Part shown: in pieces, positions 23,099 to 31,912 of the stretch
Numbering within the stretch: position 1 is the first letter of the stretch
Layout of the letters: each line of letters opens with the position of its first letter
Assembly: GCA_016929115.1 (NCBI GenBank)
Contig: JAFGJL010000038.1
Coordinates: 1 to 33,227 of the forward strand
Length of the DNA: 33,227 bases
Direction of reading: 5' to 3'
Source of the DNA: Candidatus Omnitrophota bacterium
GTDB taxonomy: Bacteria > Omnitrophota > Gorgyraeia > 2-01-FULL-45-10
Notes under the pieces: model-generated
Seen by the model: only the letters and a program-made list of their open reading frames with translations
What the model was told of the DNA's origin: nothing
Database searches by the model: none
Program-made: the position numbers and the translations under genes

Positions 23099-26000
23099 AT
23101 GAAAAATCCCGTCTTGTTCAAAATAATCTGCATTCTCCTGGTCGCTGCGTTCTTGTCTTCCGGCATAACGTGGGCGCAGCCATCGGGCCGCATCCCGGCC
23201 AATATTCATTCTCTTGCCGCGCAGTCATCCTTTCACCAAGAAACGCCAACCGACGGTAATAATCTTACCAAGCCGGGCTTTAGCGATGAGGCACACCTTG
23301 CCGAAATAACGATAAGTATAGCCGATCTGCTTTTCCGTGACAACAAGCCGCTTAAACGCCTCGAGTCAGTGATCCTCAATATGTATGCAGGGTCGCCTTC
23401 CGCCGATATCTACCTTTCAAGGGTTAATGCCTTTTCACTGGAGGGCGGGGATTATCGTATCCTTTCCACAGAGTCGCCATTACCGGCCAATTGCATAGTA
23501 GTAGCCCCTTATCGCGATAGGAGCGGCAAGGAACGCTTTATACATATAGCTAACCGGAATAATCCTTTGTGCGGCAGGCTGGATGGCGTTGACTGGCCGA
23601 TATCCCAACGCTACGCGGTAAAGATATCCGACAGAATGCTTTCGGGCATATCTGTTGCGGAGAATGACGAAACGCCTGGAGTCCTCGCTTCCAGCAAAGG
23701 AGTCGCCGCGACCGAGGTCGGCAAATCGGCACTCGTAATAGGTGCGGGGAAGATAGGACGCGGCCTGGTCGGCAGGATGCTTAACGATTCAGGCTATAAG
23801 ATAACGTTCGTAAATAGAAGCCAGGGCATGGTCGACAGCATAAATACTAAACGCGGCGCTGATTGCGGATACAATTTGGAGATAGTCGGCGAGGACGGCA
23901 AGACACGGGATCGAGTATTCGTAAAGGCCAATGCCGTGGCGCTCAGCGATACCGCGTCAATAAATGAAGCGATGCTGACGATGGATACCGTATTCGTCAC
24001 GGTCTATGACCGTGATTTTGCCGATGTGGCGCGCCTTATAGCCGGCGGTATTGAAACCAGATTTGGCAACGACATTGACGGGCCTCTAAATGTCATAATG
24101 GTGTCCAACAGGTTCTCCACCAGGGATCTTATGAGGGATGAGATCCTTAAGAACATATCGCCGGGCCTGAGGACTAAAGCTGAAGCCGTCCTTGGCGTGG
24201 TGGATACTGTCACGCATGTGATAATACCGGATGTGCCGGAAGAAGACCGGAAGGCCGATCCAACTCTCATACGAGTCTATGGCAACGCTGATCTGGTGGC
24301 CGATGCTGCCGGTTTTAGGGGCGATATTCCCGAAATAAACGATATGAGCGCCACCTACCATATCAATATTGAAAAGATGCGGAAATTATTCATCATGAAC
24401 GGAGCCCACGCGATATGCGCCTATATGGGATATATGATGAAATACAGATTTATACAAGAAGCGGCCAAGGACATAACGATAAATGCAGCCATTGACGCCG
24501 CCTTCGAGGCCATGAGAGGCCTTTTAGACGATTGGCCGGATTATGACGCTTTTATCAGATCTGTCAAGGAATCCCTGGCCGACAACCGGTTCAGCGATGA
24601 TATAAGGCGCGTAGCTAAAGACCCCAGGAGGAAGCTGGCCAATTTTGACCGTCTAGTCAGTGCCGCGAAACTCGCTTTGAAGAATAAGAGAAATGTGAGC
24701 GGTTATGTATCAGGGATAGCCGCTGCTATACTATACGATAACCCGGCCGACGAGGAGGCGCAAGAAATACAGGAGATGCTGGCTCATGATGGCGGGATTG
24801 ACATGGTATTAGCCGAGATTCTAGGCCTCTCAGAGAACGAAGACGCCGTGCTGATAAGCATGATAAAGAAGGAGCTTCTTGAAATACGGCAAAAAATGGC
24901 AAAAGCCGAGCTTGCCCGCTTGATGCAAACCGATCAGGCGCACGAAAGTGACCGCGATAAAACGGTCCTGGTTTCGGACAGGATCCCGAAAAAAGTAAAG
25001 CTTGTGGTGTGGGACTTCGACGATGTCATAGGAGATACGAAAAAGTTCTATGCGCAAGCGACCGGCGTCGTCTATTGGCAGATACTGACAGGCCGGAAAG
25101 ACCCGGATGCCAGGCCGGCGAACGATGATCCGCTATATAAGGAAGGCCTGAGAAAATACCATGAACTTTTGCCGGGTAAGGCGGCATGGCTGACCATATG
25201 CGCAGCCATGCAAGCGGCGCAGGGCCCGGGCGCGCCGATTGACCAGCAAGCCATTGAAGACCTAGCAGAGGAATATTACAAGCGGTATGAAAAAATAAGG
25301 GAAGATCTTCTGGCGGAGGTCGAGCCATCGGAATTCTTTAATCCAAGGATGAGAGAGCTTTTGTGCATAATGAAAGCTCTTAACCCAGATATCGAGTTCT
25401 GTGTCAACACGGCCCTTGAAGAAAAATTTTTCATGCGGCAGTTCCAAAAACCCGGATTCGGGGCATATTTCAGCTCCGCAAAAGCGCTTACCGAAGCCGA
25501 ACGAAATGACCGCGGTACCACTATGAGCAAGGCAAAGGCCAAAAATCTCCGGGCCCTTATAGCGGAAAGGAAATTGAATCCCGAAGAGGTGGTGGTCATA
25601 GACGATTCGGTTAGTGTTATGGAGGCGCTCAACGGCGAGTCTGACCTCAGGAGGACCTTCCGCATAGGCGTTGCGGCCGATCCAGGCTCTGGCGCGGAGC
25701 TTATCGACAGGGGCGTGGACGCTGTATTTATGAACATGAAGCCGACTCCCGAAAAACTCCGCATGCTCGGATTGGACAGCGATACGACCGGCGCAGTGCA
25801 GAACATCGCTCCTGACGTATATCTGATAAGATCTAGGGGCGAAAAAGAGAACGTGGGCGCCATGGACCATGAGCTTGAATTCAGATACAGGGGCGAGAGA
25901 AGATTGCCCCCCGTAAAGAACGAAGCTATGAGAAGAGCAGTGGAGCAGGCGTTTGAAGCTCTAGTCCAGCGCGGAGAGATAAAACCCAACGTAGTCGTGA

Positions 26001-29000
26001 ACATAAAAGATTTCAGCCCGCATGCCGTCTCGGTATATATGAAGGAGTTGAAGAAGATATCGGAATACTATAACGGCAATGTCACGTTTATACTGGTCGT
26101 AGAAAAAGATATAAAACAATTTCGTCATGATATGCCGAGCGTATTCAGCGCCCTTGGCAGGGCAAGGGAAGCATTGGGAGGAAGCCTGGGTAACGATTGT
26201 ACGATAATGATAGCCGACGGCGGAAGGAAACTGCGCAATATGCCGTTGACGCTCGCTTATCTATATGAAGGGCTTATGCCGTATTCCGGTGATACGAAAA
26301 CGACGAAAGCCAGGAGCAGGATACACGAGGTATTCGTAAGGACCGGCGGGCTGCTTATGCAGATGCCGGTTATGGGAGCCGGCTATGTGCCCATAGTGGC
26401 ATCGGACAGCGTTTACAATTCGGAACGGATCAGGACTGTCTCCGGGCAGCCGCTGGATACGCTTAACGCCGGCTTTTCGGTCATAGTGCCGCAGATAGCC
26501 ATAAATCCGGATAAAGAGAAATGCTCTTCCAAGATAGTACGCGCGGCGGACAGTAAAGGCGATACGAGATTTGTCCTTGCAAAACCCGAAGACAAGCTTC
26601 TTAAAAGATATATTGAGCGCTATCAAAGCACCTCCGCCGCTTATTACGGCCTGCATTTCCTGACATTATGGAATAAGGTTTTCCTCGAAGAGCTTATCCG
26701 TACGATGCAGGCCGTGCCCATGAAAGACGGCAGGCCGATGCTGGGGATGCCGTGCGATATGTTCATGCTGTTCTTTCAGAGCGTATCGATGCCGGAGCGG
26801 GAATGGCTGGAGGCCAAACCCGAAAAAGTCGATGCGGATGACTGGAAGAAGGCCAGAGAGATCGCGCTATCGTTCTTCAAGAGAAACCTTGAAAGAGTCG
26901 GATTTATGAAGATGGGGGCAACGAACGCATTTACGGATGAGGGCGTTCTTTCGATGTCCCTGCCCAGGTTCAGGCAGATAATACAGGAGGGTAGGAACAT
27001 AGTAAGAAAGAGCCCGGCAGTAGAACTTGCAAATGCTTCCGCGGCATCTCTTGACCGCGTGGTGATACTGGGAAACGGAAGGATAACCTTCGGCAAGAAT
27101 GTCAAATTATCGAATGTTATCATAGTATTGAACGGCACGCTAAATATCCCGGACGGATGGACAATAATGGATTCGTACCTTGATACGTATTCCAAATTCG
27201 AAGGGAGCGACGGGTATTTGCTTAATGTCGCCAGGCGCAACCGATTGGGCCTGATATTGCCCATGGAGGGTGAATTCAAAGGAGAGAATGTCTATACGGT
27301 AGTTAAGACTTTCGGCGGGGAAGAGATATTGGTGGGAGTCCCTAAAAACGCCAAAAAGGCCGAGCTTGAGGCATTGAGGTTCGGGGATAACGGGTTATCG
27401 CTCATGGACCTGCAGACGGATGCCGATATACAAGCCAATATCGGGAGGAATGCGCATCTGGAAGAGATAATAAGTGACTCTATTGCAAATATGCATGGCA
27501 TCTTTCCTCTTTCAAAAGATGCCATAGATGAGAGTCAAAGCAAGAAGGGCATCCTTTACCGGGCTGTTTCCGAAGCCCTGGTCTTGGAAATAATATCGGA
27601 GAGCCGGCGTATCAAAATGCCATATTGGGTAACACTGGAAGGTATACAGGGCGCCGGCAAGACAGGGCTCTTGGACCACCTGAAAGGTGATCTGGAAGAA
27701 ATGGGCGTCAAGGTCCAGGTCATAGACGAAGACTGGTTCCATCTTTCGCGCGAAGAAAGGACCAGGCAGATGAAGATGATCGCGCAAATGGATACGAAGA
27801 AAGGGATATACCATTATGAGTCCTGGCATTATTGGGACAGGTTAAGAGAAGTGGTCGAGCGGATAAATGGGGAAGGCGACAACCCGGTTAGGATCGAGCT
27901 TGATGGCCTTTACGACAGGAACAATGAAGGCAGGCTGACCAGGCGAGAGGCCCTGGATATCACTCCCGGCACAGTTATTATATACACGGGTTTCTATGTT
28001 TCGGACAAAGGCAAGGCAGATATCAGGCCGGACCTTTCCGTGTATATAGGCATCGACCAGGAGGACTCCCTCAGCGTGAAGCTTGGCAGGGACGTATGGC
28101 GGGACCAATCCGATGTTTACGACCTTGATGAGCAGGTGTACAGGCCGGCTTTTGAGAGATACATAGCGACATACGACCCTGCGTCATCTGCCGATTATGT
28201 ATTAAGGGTCGAGGATATACGCCGCAGGGAAAAGATAAGCGTAGTCGTGCCGAAGAACAGGGTGTTTGTATATACCGGCGAAGGCGCTCAGGCGCGTTTT
28301 TTAAAAGCGAATAACATAGAAAATATGAGAGAAGAACGAAGCCGGGTGCTTGGGCTGTTCAGGACGGTTTACTGTTCACCGCCGAATAATAATACCAGCA
28401 GGGTCATCGAGGCCTGGCAGCGCGTTCTTGAGTATTTTAGCAATGATGCCAGTGGATTCACGGATGAAGGCACGAAACAGAGATTGCGAGCCTGCCATAT
28501 GAGCAGGTATTACCAGCCGCTGGAAGAGGCGAGAGAAAAAACTATAAAGTGGATGAAGGGGCTGGGTGAAGAGGATCCTTTTGTGCCACCGGAAAAAGCG
28601 CAAGTAAATATGCCGGATGTCGAATTAAAAGAGAGACTCGATGAAGCCCTGAAGATACTGGGGCAGCTGAATATTTTTGAGCTGCCGGATAAAGTTCGCA
28701 AGGACACGGATTTTATCCGCCGTAACAGCGAGTTTATAGAGCCCGACAGCGTAATAAGCGCATTTATTTCTCTTGGCTGGAGGCGACCCGATGACTTGTT
28801 GAGATTATTAAGATTGCAAGGATATAAGACACATCACGGGACCGGCAAAAAAGCGATCGTGGCGATAGAGACGGACTGGGTCCATAACCTGGATGATGCA
28901 ACAAGCATGGAAAAGAATATTTTTGGGCCGCTCTTGAGCAACATAAAAAGTATGCAGGATTACCTGCAATACAAGGGTTGTGACGAGGTCGAGGTGGTTT

Positions 29001-29428
29001 ATGCCGGAGCGGGCGAGCTTGCGGATGATATTATGAAAAGGATAGGGGGAAACAAGGAAGACGCGGACTTTTCGAATGTGCTGGTGCTGGCCTCAAAGAA
29101 GACCCTGGCTTCAGAAAGTTTTGCTGCGATAGTCGGCGCCAAGGGGGACAGAAAGCCGTATATAGCCGAGGTAGATACTGCAGGGCTTGACAGATGGTAT
29201 GGCGAGAACAATGTCTCCACTGAACTGCCCGATATCAGGATCCTGTCCATGCTTGATATAGCCCTGGATTTCTTCGCGGGCAGGCAATTGCCCGATGTTT
29301 CTATAGTAAAAAGATGCGACAGGAAAAACAGGATAATAACCCTCGAGCCGGCGGCTGCTCCCGTTAATGTGGAAAAGCTTAGGGAAAAATACCTCCTGCA
29401 AAATGCCATTTTCCAGGAAATGGTCTGA
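23099..29428 (+). CDS. Giant predicted secreted multi-enzyme protein (mannitol dehydrogenase-like, HAD, nucleotidyltransferase-like, P-loop kinase)
   Basis: 2109 aa in one uninterrupted frame. Residues 1-26 look like a signal peptide (basic start, hydrophobic core, TWA before Q27). 28-200: unrecognised. About 208-560: mannitol-1-phosphate dehydrogenase-like, with Rossmann motif GAGKIG (215-220) and the family catalytic pattern K429-x4-N434-x2-H437 in KLFIMNGAHAICAYMGY. About 632-880: HAD hydrolase with D639-x-D641 and a late VVVIDDS (D835/D836). About 960-1360: nucleotidyltransferase-like, GGRKLR (1041-1046) followed by PLTLA, then a short beta-helix-like stretch near 1321. About 1505-1680: uridine kinase/phosphoribulokinase-like P-loop domain with Walker A GIQGAGKT (1515-1522). 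About 1700-2109: unrecognised. The mix suggests sugar-alcohol or sugar-phosphate chemistry and nucleotide-sugar formation. A signal peptide on cofactor-dependent enzymes is odd. Its own promoter and tail spacing suggest a monocistronic unit. Confidence 0.75.
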   Translation: MKNPVLFKIICILLVAAFLSSGITWAQPSGRIPANIHSLAAQSSFHQETPTDGNNLTKPGFSDEAHLAEITISIADLLFRDNKPLKRLESVILNMYAGSPSADIYLSRVNAFSLEGGDYRILSTESPLPANCIVVAPYRDRSGKERFIHIANRNNPLCGRLDGVDWPISQRYAVKISDRMLSGISVAENDETPGVLASSKGVAATEVGKSALVIGAGKIGRGLVGRMLNDSGYKITFVNRSQGMVDSINTKRGADCGYNLEIVGEDGKTRDRVFVKANAVALSDTASINEAMLTMDTVFVTVYDRDFADVARLIAGGIETRFGNDIDGPLNVIMVSNRFSTRDLMRDEILKNISPGLRTKAEAVLGVVDTVTHVIIPDVPEEDRKADPTLIRVYGNADLVADAAGFRGDIPEINDMSATYHINIEKMRKLFIMNGAHAICAYMGYMMKYRFIQEAAKDITINAAIDAAFEAMRGLLDDWPDYDAFIRSVKESLADNRFSDDIRRVAKDPRRKLANFDRLVSAAKLALKNKRNVSGYVSGIAAAILYDNPADEEAQEIQEMLAHDGGIDMVLAEILGLSENEDAVLISMIKKELLEIRQKMAKAELARLMQTDQAHESDRDKTVLVSDRIPKKVKLVVWDFDDVIGDTKKFYAQATGVVYWQILTGRKDPDARPANDDPLYKEGLRKYHELLPGKAAWLTICAAMQAAQGPGAPIDQQAIEDLAEEYYKRYEKIREDLLAEVEPSEFFNPRMRELLCIMKALNPDIEFCVNTALEEKFFMRQFQKPGFGAYFSSAKALTEAERNDRGTTMSKAKAKNLRALIAERKLNPEEVVVIDDSVSVMEALNGESDLRRTFRIGVAADPGSGAELIDRGVDAVFMNMKPTPEKLRMLGLDSDTTGAVQNIAPDVYLIRSRGEKENVGAMDHELEFRYRGERRLPPVKNEAMRRAVEQAFEALVQRGEIKPNVVVNIKDFSPHAVSVYMKELKKISEYYNGNVTFILVVEKDIKQFRHDMPSVFSALGRAREALGGSLGNDCTIMIADGGRKLRNMPLTLAYLYEGLMPYSGDTKTTKARSRIHEVFVRTGGLLMQMPVMGAGYVPIVASDSVYNSERIRTVSGQPLDTLNAGFSVIVPQIAINPDKEKCSSKIVRAADSKGDTRFVLAKPEDKLLKRYIERYQSTSAAYYGLHFLTLWNKVFLEELIRTMQAVPMKDGRPMLGMPCDMFMLFFQSVSMPEREWLEAKPEKVDADDWKKAREIALSFFKRNLERVGFMKMGATNAFTDEGVLSMSLPRFRQIIQEGRNIVRKSPAVELANASAASLDRVVILGNGRITFGKNVKLSNVIIVLNGTLNIPDGWTIMDSYLDTYSKFEGSDGYLLNVARRNRLGLILPMEGEFKGENVYTVVKTFGGEEILVGVPKNAKKAELEALRFGDNGLSLMDLQTDADIQANIGRNAHLEEIISDSIANMHGIFPLSKDAIDESQSKKGILYRAVSEALVLEIISESRRIKMPYWVTLEGIQGAGKTGLLDHLKGDLEEMGVKVQVIDEDWFHLSREERTRQMKMIAQMDTKKGIYHYESWHYWDRLREVVERINGEGDNPVRIELDGLYDRNNEGRLTRREALDITPGTVIIYTGFYVSDKGKADIRPDLSVYIGIDQEDSLSVKLGRDVWRDQSDVYDLDEQVYRPAFERYIATYDPASSADYVLRVEDIRRREKISVVVPKNRVFVYTGEGAQARFLKANNIENMREERSRVLGLFRTVYCSPPNNNTSRVIEAWQRVLEYFSNDASGFTDEGTKQRLRACHMSRYYQPLEEAREKTIKWMKGLGEEDPFVPPEKAQVNMPDVELKERLDEALKILGQLNIFELPDKVRKDTDFIRRNSEFIEPDSVISAFISLGWRRPDDLLRLLRLQGYKTHHGTGKKAIVAIETDWVHNLDDATSMEKNIFGPLLSNIKSMQDYLQYKGCDEVEVVYAGAGELADDIMKRIGGNKEDADFSNVLVLASKKTLASESFAAIVGAKGDRKPYIAEVDTAGLDRWYGENNVSTELPDIRILSMLDIALDFFAGRQLPDVSIVKRCDRKNRIITLEPAAAPVNVEKLREKYLLQNAIFQEMV

Positions 29429-29477
29429 CCTCTTACCCTGCAACATCCAGCCTTATACCCACCCATACGCTTTTAGT

Positions 29478-29506
29478 TTGACAATATATACCTTTTTTGT
29501 TACTAT
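29478..29506 (+). promoter_or_regulatory. Promoter of the mre operon
   Basis: TTGACA (29478-29483), 17 bases, TACTAT (29501-29506). A nearby perfect TATAAT (29512-29517) lacks a well-placed -35 but may serve as an alternative -10. Confidence 0.5.
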
Positions 29507-29554
29507 TTGACTATAATCATGGCAATAGACACGATAACGCAAGGAGAATCGGCG

Positions 29555-30628
29555 ATGGATCTCAAGAGCGCGTGGGATATGGGCACAAAAATGTACAATG
29601 AGGCGATGGGCCTCTTTTCGAACGACATGGGCATCGACCTCGGAACCGCGACGACCCTGGTATATTTAAAGAACCAGGGCATTGTTTTGTGCGAGCCGTC
29701 GGTCGTGGCCGTCCAGGCCGGCACCACGAACGTGCTGGCGGTCGGCGAAGAGGCAAAGCGCATGCTCGGCCGCACGCCCGGCAACATCATCGCCATACGC
29801 CCGATGCGCCACGGCGTCATCACAGATTTCGAGATCTCCGAAGCGATGCTACGCTACTTCATACAGAAGGTCAATAAATCCCGCCGCCTCGTCAGGCCCA
29901 GGATAGTCATCGCGGTCCCGTCCGGCATCACGGAGGTCGAGCGCAGGGCCGTCAAGGATTCGGCGCTCCACGCCGGCGCGCGCGAGGTATTCATGATAGA
30001 AGAGCCGATGGCGGCCGCGATCGGCGTAGGCCTGCCGATACAGGAACCGTCGGGCAGCATGATCATCGATATCGGCGGCGGCACGACCGAGATGGCTGTC
30101 ATATCGCTGGCAGGCGTCGTCTTCTCGAAATCCGTGAGGGTCGGCGGCGACGAGCTCGACGAGGCGATCATCAATTATATCAAGAAGAACTACAACCTCA
30201 TGGTCGGCGAGAGGACCGCTGAGGAGATAAAGATAAAGATCGGCAGCGTCTATCCGCTCGAAGAGGAATTGAAGATGGATGTCAGGGGCCGCGACCTCGT
30301 CGCGGGATTGCCGAAGACGGTGACCATCACGAGCGAAGAGGTCCGCGAGGCCATGTCCGAACCGATCGCGCAGGTCGTCGAGGCGGTCAGGATCACGCTC
30401 GAGAGGACGCCGCCGGAGCTTTCGGCCGACCTCATAGAGAAGGGGATAGTGCTGGCCGGCGGAGGATCGCTCCTGAGGGGCATCGACAAGCTCGTCTCGG
30501 AAGAGACGGGGCTGCCCGTCCACCTCGCCGAAGACCCGCTGACCGCCGTCGCGCTGGGTACCGGCAAGGTCCTGAGCGAGATCAAATACCTGAAGAAGGT
30601 CACTATAAGCCCGAGGATAGAGCGCTAA
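29555..30628 (+). CDS. mreB: Rod-shape-determining actin homologue MreB
   Basis: 357 aa. It forms ATP-dependent filaments under the inner membrane that direct wall elongation. The actin-fold phosphate loop [10 protein letters not shown] is near residue 25, the second phosphate motif is [12 protein letters not shown], and the adenosine motif is [15 protein letters not shown]. The start at 29555 is supported by AAGGAG with 8-base spacing; the frame is open further upstream, but those codons overlap the promoter. An N-terminal extension of about 18 residues ([17 protein letters not shown]) before GLFSNDMG may be an amphipathic membrane-binding helix. mreC follows after 4 bases. Confidence 0.96.
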   Translation: MDLKSAWDMGTKMYNEAMGLFSNDMGIDLGTATTLVYLKNQGIVLCEPSVVAVQAGTTNVLAVGEEAKRMLGRTPGNIIAIRPMRHGVITDFEISEAMLRYFIQKVNKSRRLVRPRIVIAVPSGITEVERRAVKDSALHAGAREVFMIEEPMAAAIGVGLPIQEPSGSMIIDIGGGTTEMAVISLAGVVFSKSVRVGGDELDEAIINYIKKNYNLMVGERTAEEIKIKIGSVYPLEEELKMDVRGRDLVAGLPKTVTITSEEVREAMSEPIAQVVEAVRITLERTPPELSADLIEKGIVLAGGGSLLRGIDKLVSEETGLPVHLAEDPLTAVALGTGKVLSEIKYLKKVTISPRIER

Positions 30629-30632
30629 AAGT

Positions 30633-31412
30633 GTGCGACGACCAACCGCCAAGACACTTAAGACCCTCGCAGTATTCGCATTCCTCATCTTCGTAATAGT
30701 CACGTCCATAAACGCGCCTTCAGTTTTAAGGATAAAACTCACAGACGCGGGAAGCCCTGTCTTGAAGGCGTTCCGCGCTGTCCTGTCTTTTCCGTCCCGC
30801 CTTATACCTTTCTATTCCATGCGCCAGGACAATAAGGTATTGCGGGCCAGGGTGGACCTTCTGACACGCAAGCTCGAGGAAGCGAAGACGGTCAGCTATG
30901 AGAACGAGCGGTTGAAAAAGCTGCTTGAGCTTAAAAAAATAGCCCCGTTTTCCACAATCCCAGCCCAGGTCATAGGAAGGGACCCGTCCAACTGGTCCAA
31001 CTCCATCATAATAGACAAGGGGTCGAGCCAGGGGATCAAACAGCAAAAGGGTGTCATGTCGGCCAGGGGGCTTGTAGGAAGGGTGGTCGAGGCGGGCAAG
31101 GATTCGAGCAAGATACTCCTCATCACGGACCCGAATTCGAGGGTGGGCGTGGTCATACAGCGCAACCGCCAGGGAGGGATGCTGATGGGCAGGCCTGACG
31201 GCAAGTGCAAGATGGTCTATATCGCGCTCGATTCCGACGCCAAGCCGGGCGATAAGGTCGTCACCGCCGGTTTCGGCGGCGTATTCCCTAAAGGCATACT
31301 TGTCGGCTACGTCATGAAGGTGGCGAAGGAGCCGGGCCGCCTCTACAAGTTCGCTATCATAAGGCCGGCCCAGGACCTGTCAAAGGTTGAAGAGGTGCTG
31401 TGCATACGCTAG
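30633..31412 (+). CDS. mreC: Rod-shape-determining protein MreC
   Basis: A 259-aa bitopic protein: basic N-terminus, one transmembrane helix (about 10-28), a coiled coil (about 62-100, NKVLRARVDLLTRKLEEA) and a periplasmic double beta-barrel domain (QVIGRDPSNWSNSIIIDKG, GLVGRVVEAG, GVVIQRNRQGGMLMG). MreC links MreB filaments to PBP2 and activates the wall synthase. The start is a GTG. It overlaps mreD by 13 bases. Confidence 0.94.
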   Translation: MRRPTAKTLKTLAVFAFLIFVIVTSINAPSVLRIKLTDAGSPVLKAFRAVLSFPSRLIPFYSMRQDNKVLRARVDLLTRKLEEAKTVSYENERLKKLLELKKIAPFSTIPAQVIGRDPSNWSNSIIIDKGSSQGIKQQKGVMSARGLVGRVVEAGKDSSKILLITDPNSRVGVVIQRNRQGGMLMGRPDGKCKMVYIALDSDAKPGDKVVTAGFGGVFPKGILVGYVMKVAKEPGRLYKFAIIRPAQDLSKVEEVLCIR

Positions 31413-31912
31413 GCCGCGTCCCCGTATATGCCACGATACTCGCCGCGCTCTTTTTCCAGCTGGCGCTCGGGCGTTATATAGCCATAGCCGGCGCGCAGCC
31501 TGACCTCGTCCTTGTCTTCGTCATATTCTTCTCCGTATTTCTGGGCGGCGGCCGGGGGCTTGAGACCGGAGTGGTCGCGGGGTTCATGAAGGACATATTC
31601 AGCGTTGACGTCTTCGGCACGAACGCGCTCGTATTGGGAGTGACGGGGCTTGCCGCGGGATACTTGAGCGCGAAATTCTTCAGGGAGTCGAAGAGGACGC
31701 ATTTTTTCCTGACATTCTTCTTCGCGCTCTTCTCGATGGCGCTCACGTGGTCGCTGGCCCGGACACTTTCCGGGCCGCAGACGACAGGCCTGGCGGAATA
31801 TTTAGCCGTCTCGGCGGTCCCCTCGAGCCTCTATACGGCGGCCGTTTCGGTCCCCGTCTTCCTGAAATGCATCGACCTCTACGGATTGCGCCGGGATGAG
31901 GAGTTTTTGTGA
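31400..31912 (+). CDS. mreD: Rod-shape-determining protein MreD
   Basis: A 170-aa integral membrane protein with about five hydrophobic helices. MreD is poorly conserved; this call rests on the topology, the GLETGVVAGFMKDIFSVDVFG segment (MreD proteins share a G-x-GF-x-KD-like stretch) and its place between mreC and mrdA. The GTG start lies within the end of mreC, and its stop overlaps the GTG of mrdA (GTGA). Confidence 0.88.
   Translation: MHTLGRVPVYATILAALFFQLALGRYIAIAGAQPDLVLVFVIFFSVFLGGGRGLETGVVAGFMKDIFSVDVFGTNALVLGVTGLAAGYLSAKFFRESKRTHFFLTFFFALFSMALTWSLARTLSGPQTTGLAEYLAVSAVPSSLYTAAVSVPVFLKCIDLYGLRRDEEFL

Noticed and set aside
23077-23259. Small frame overlapping the start of the giant gene
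   Set aside because: Different frame within the signal-peptide region, no recognisable product; its ATG would be almost at the predicted transcription start.
29512-29517. Perfect TATAAT before mreB as main -10
   Set aside because: No -35 at 16-18 bases; TTGACA is 28 bases away and fits TACTAT at 29501 instead. Kept only as an alternative.
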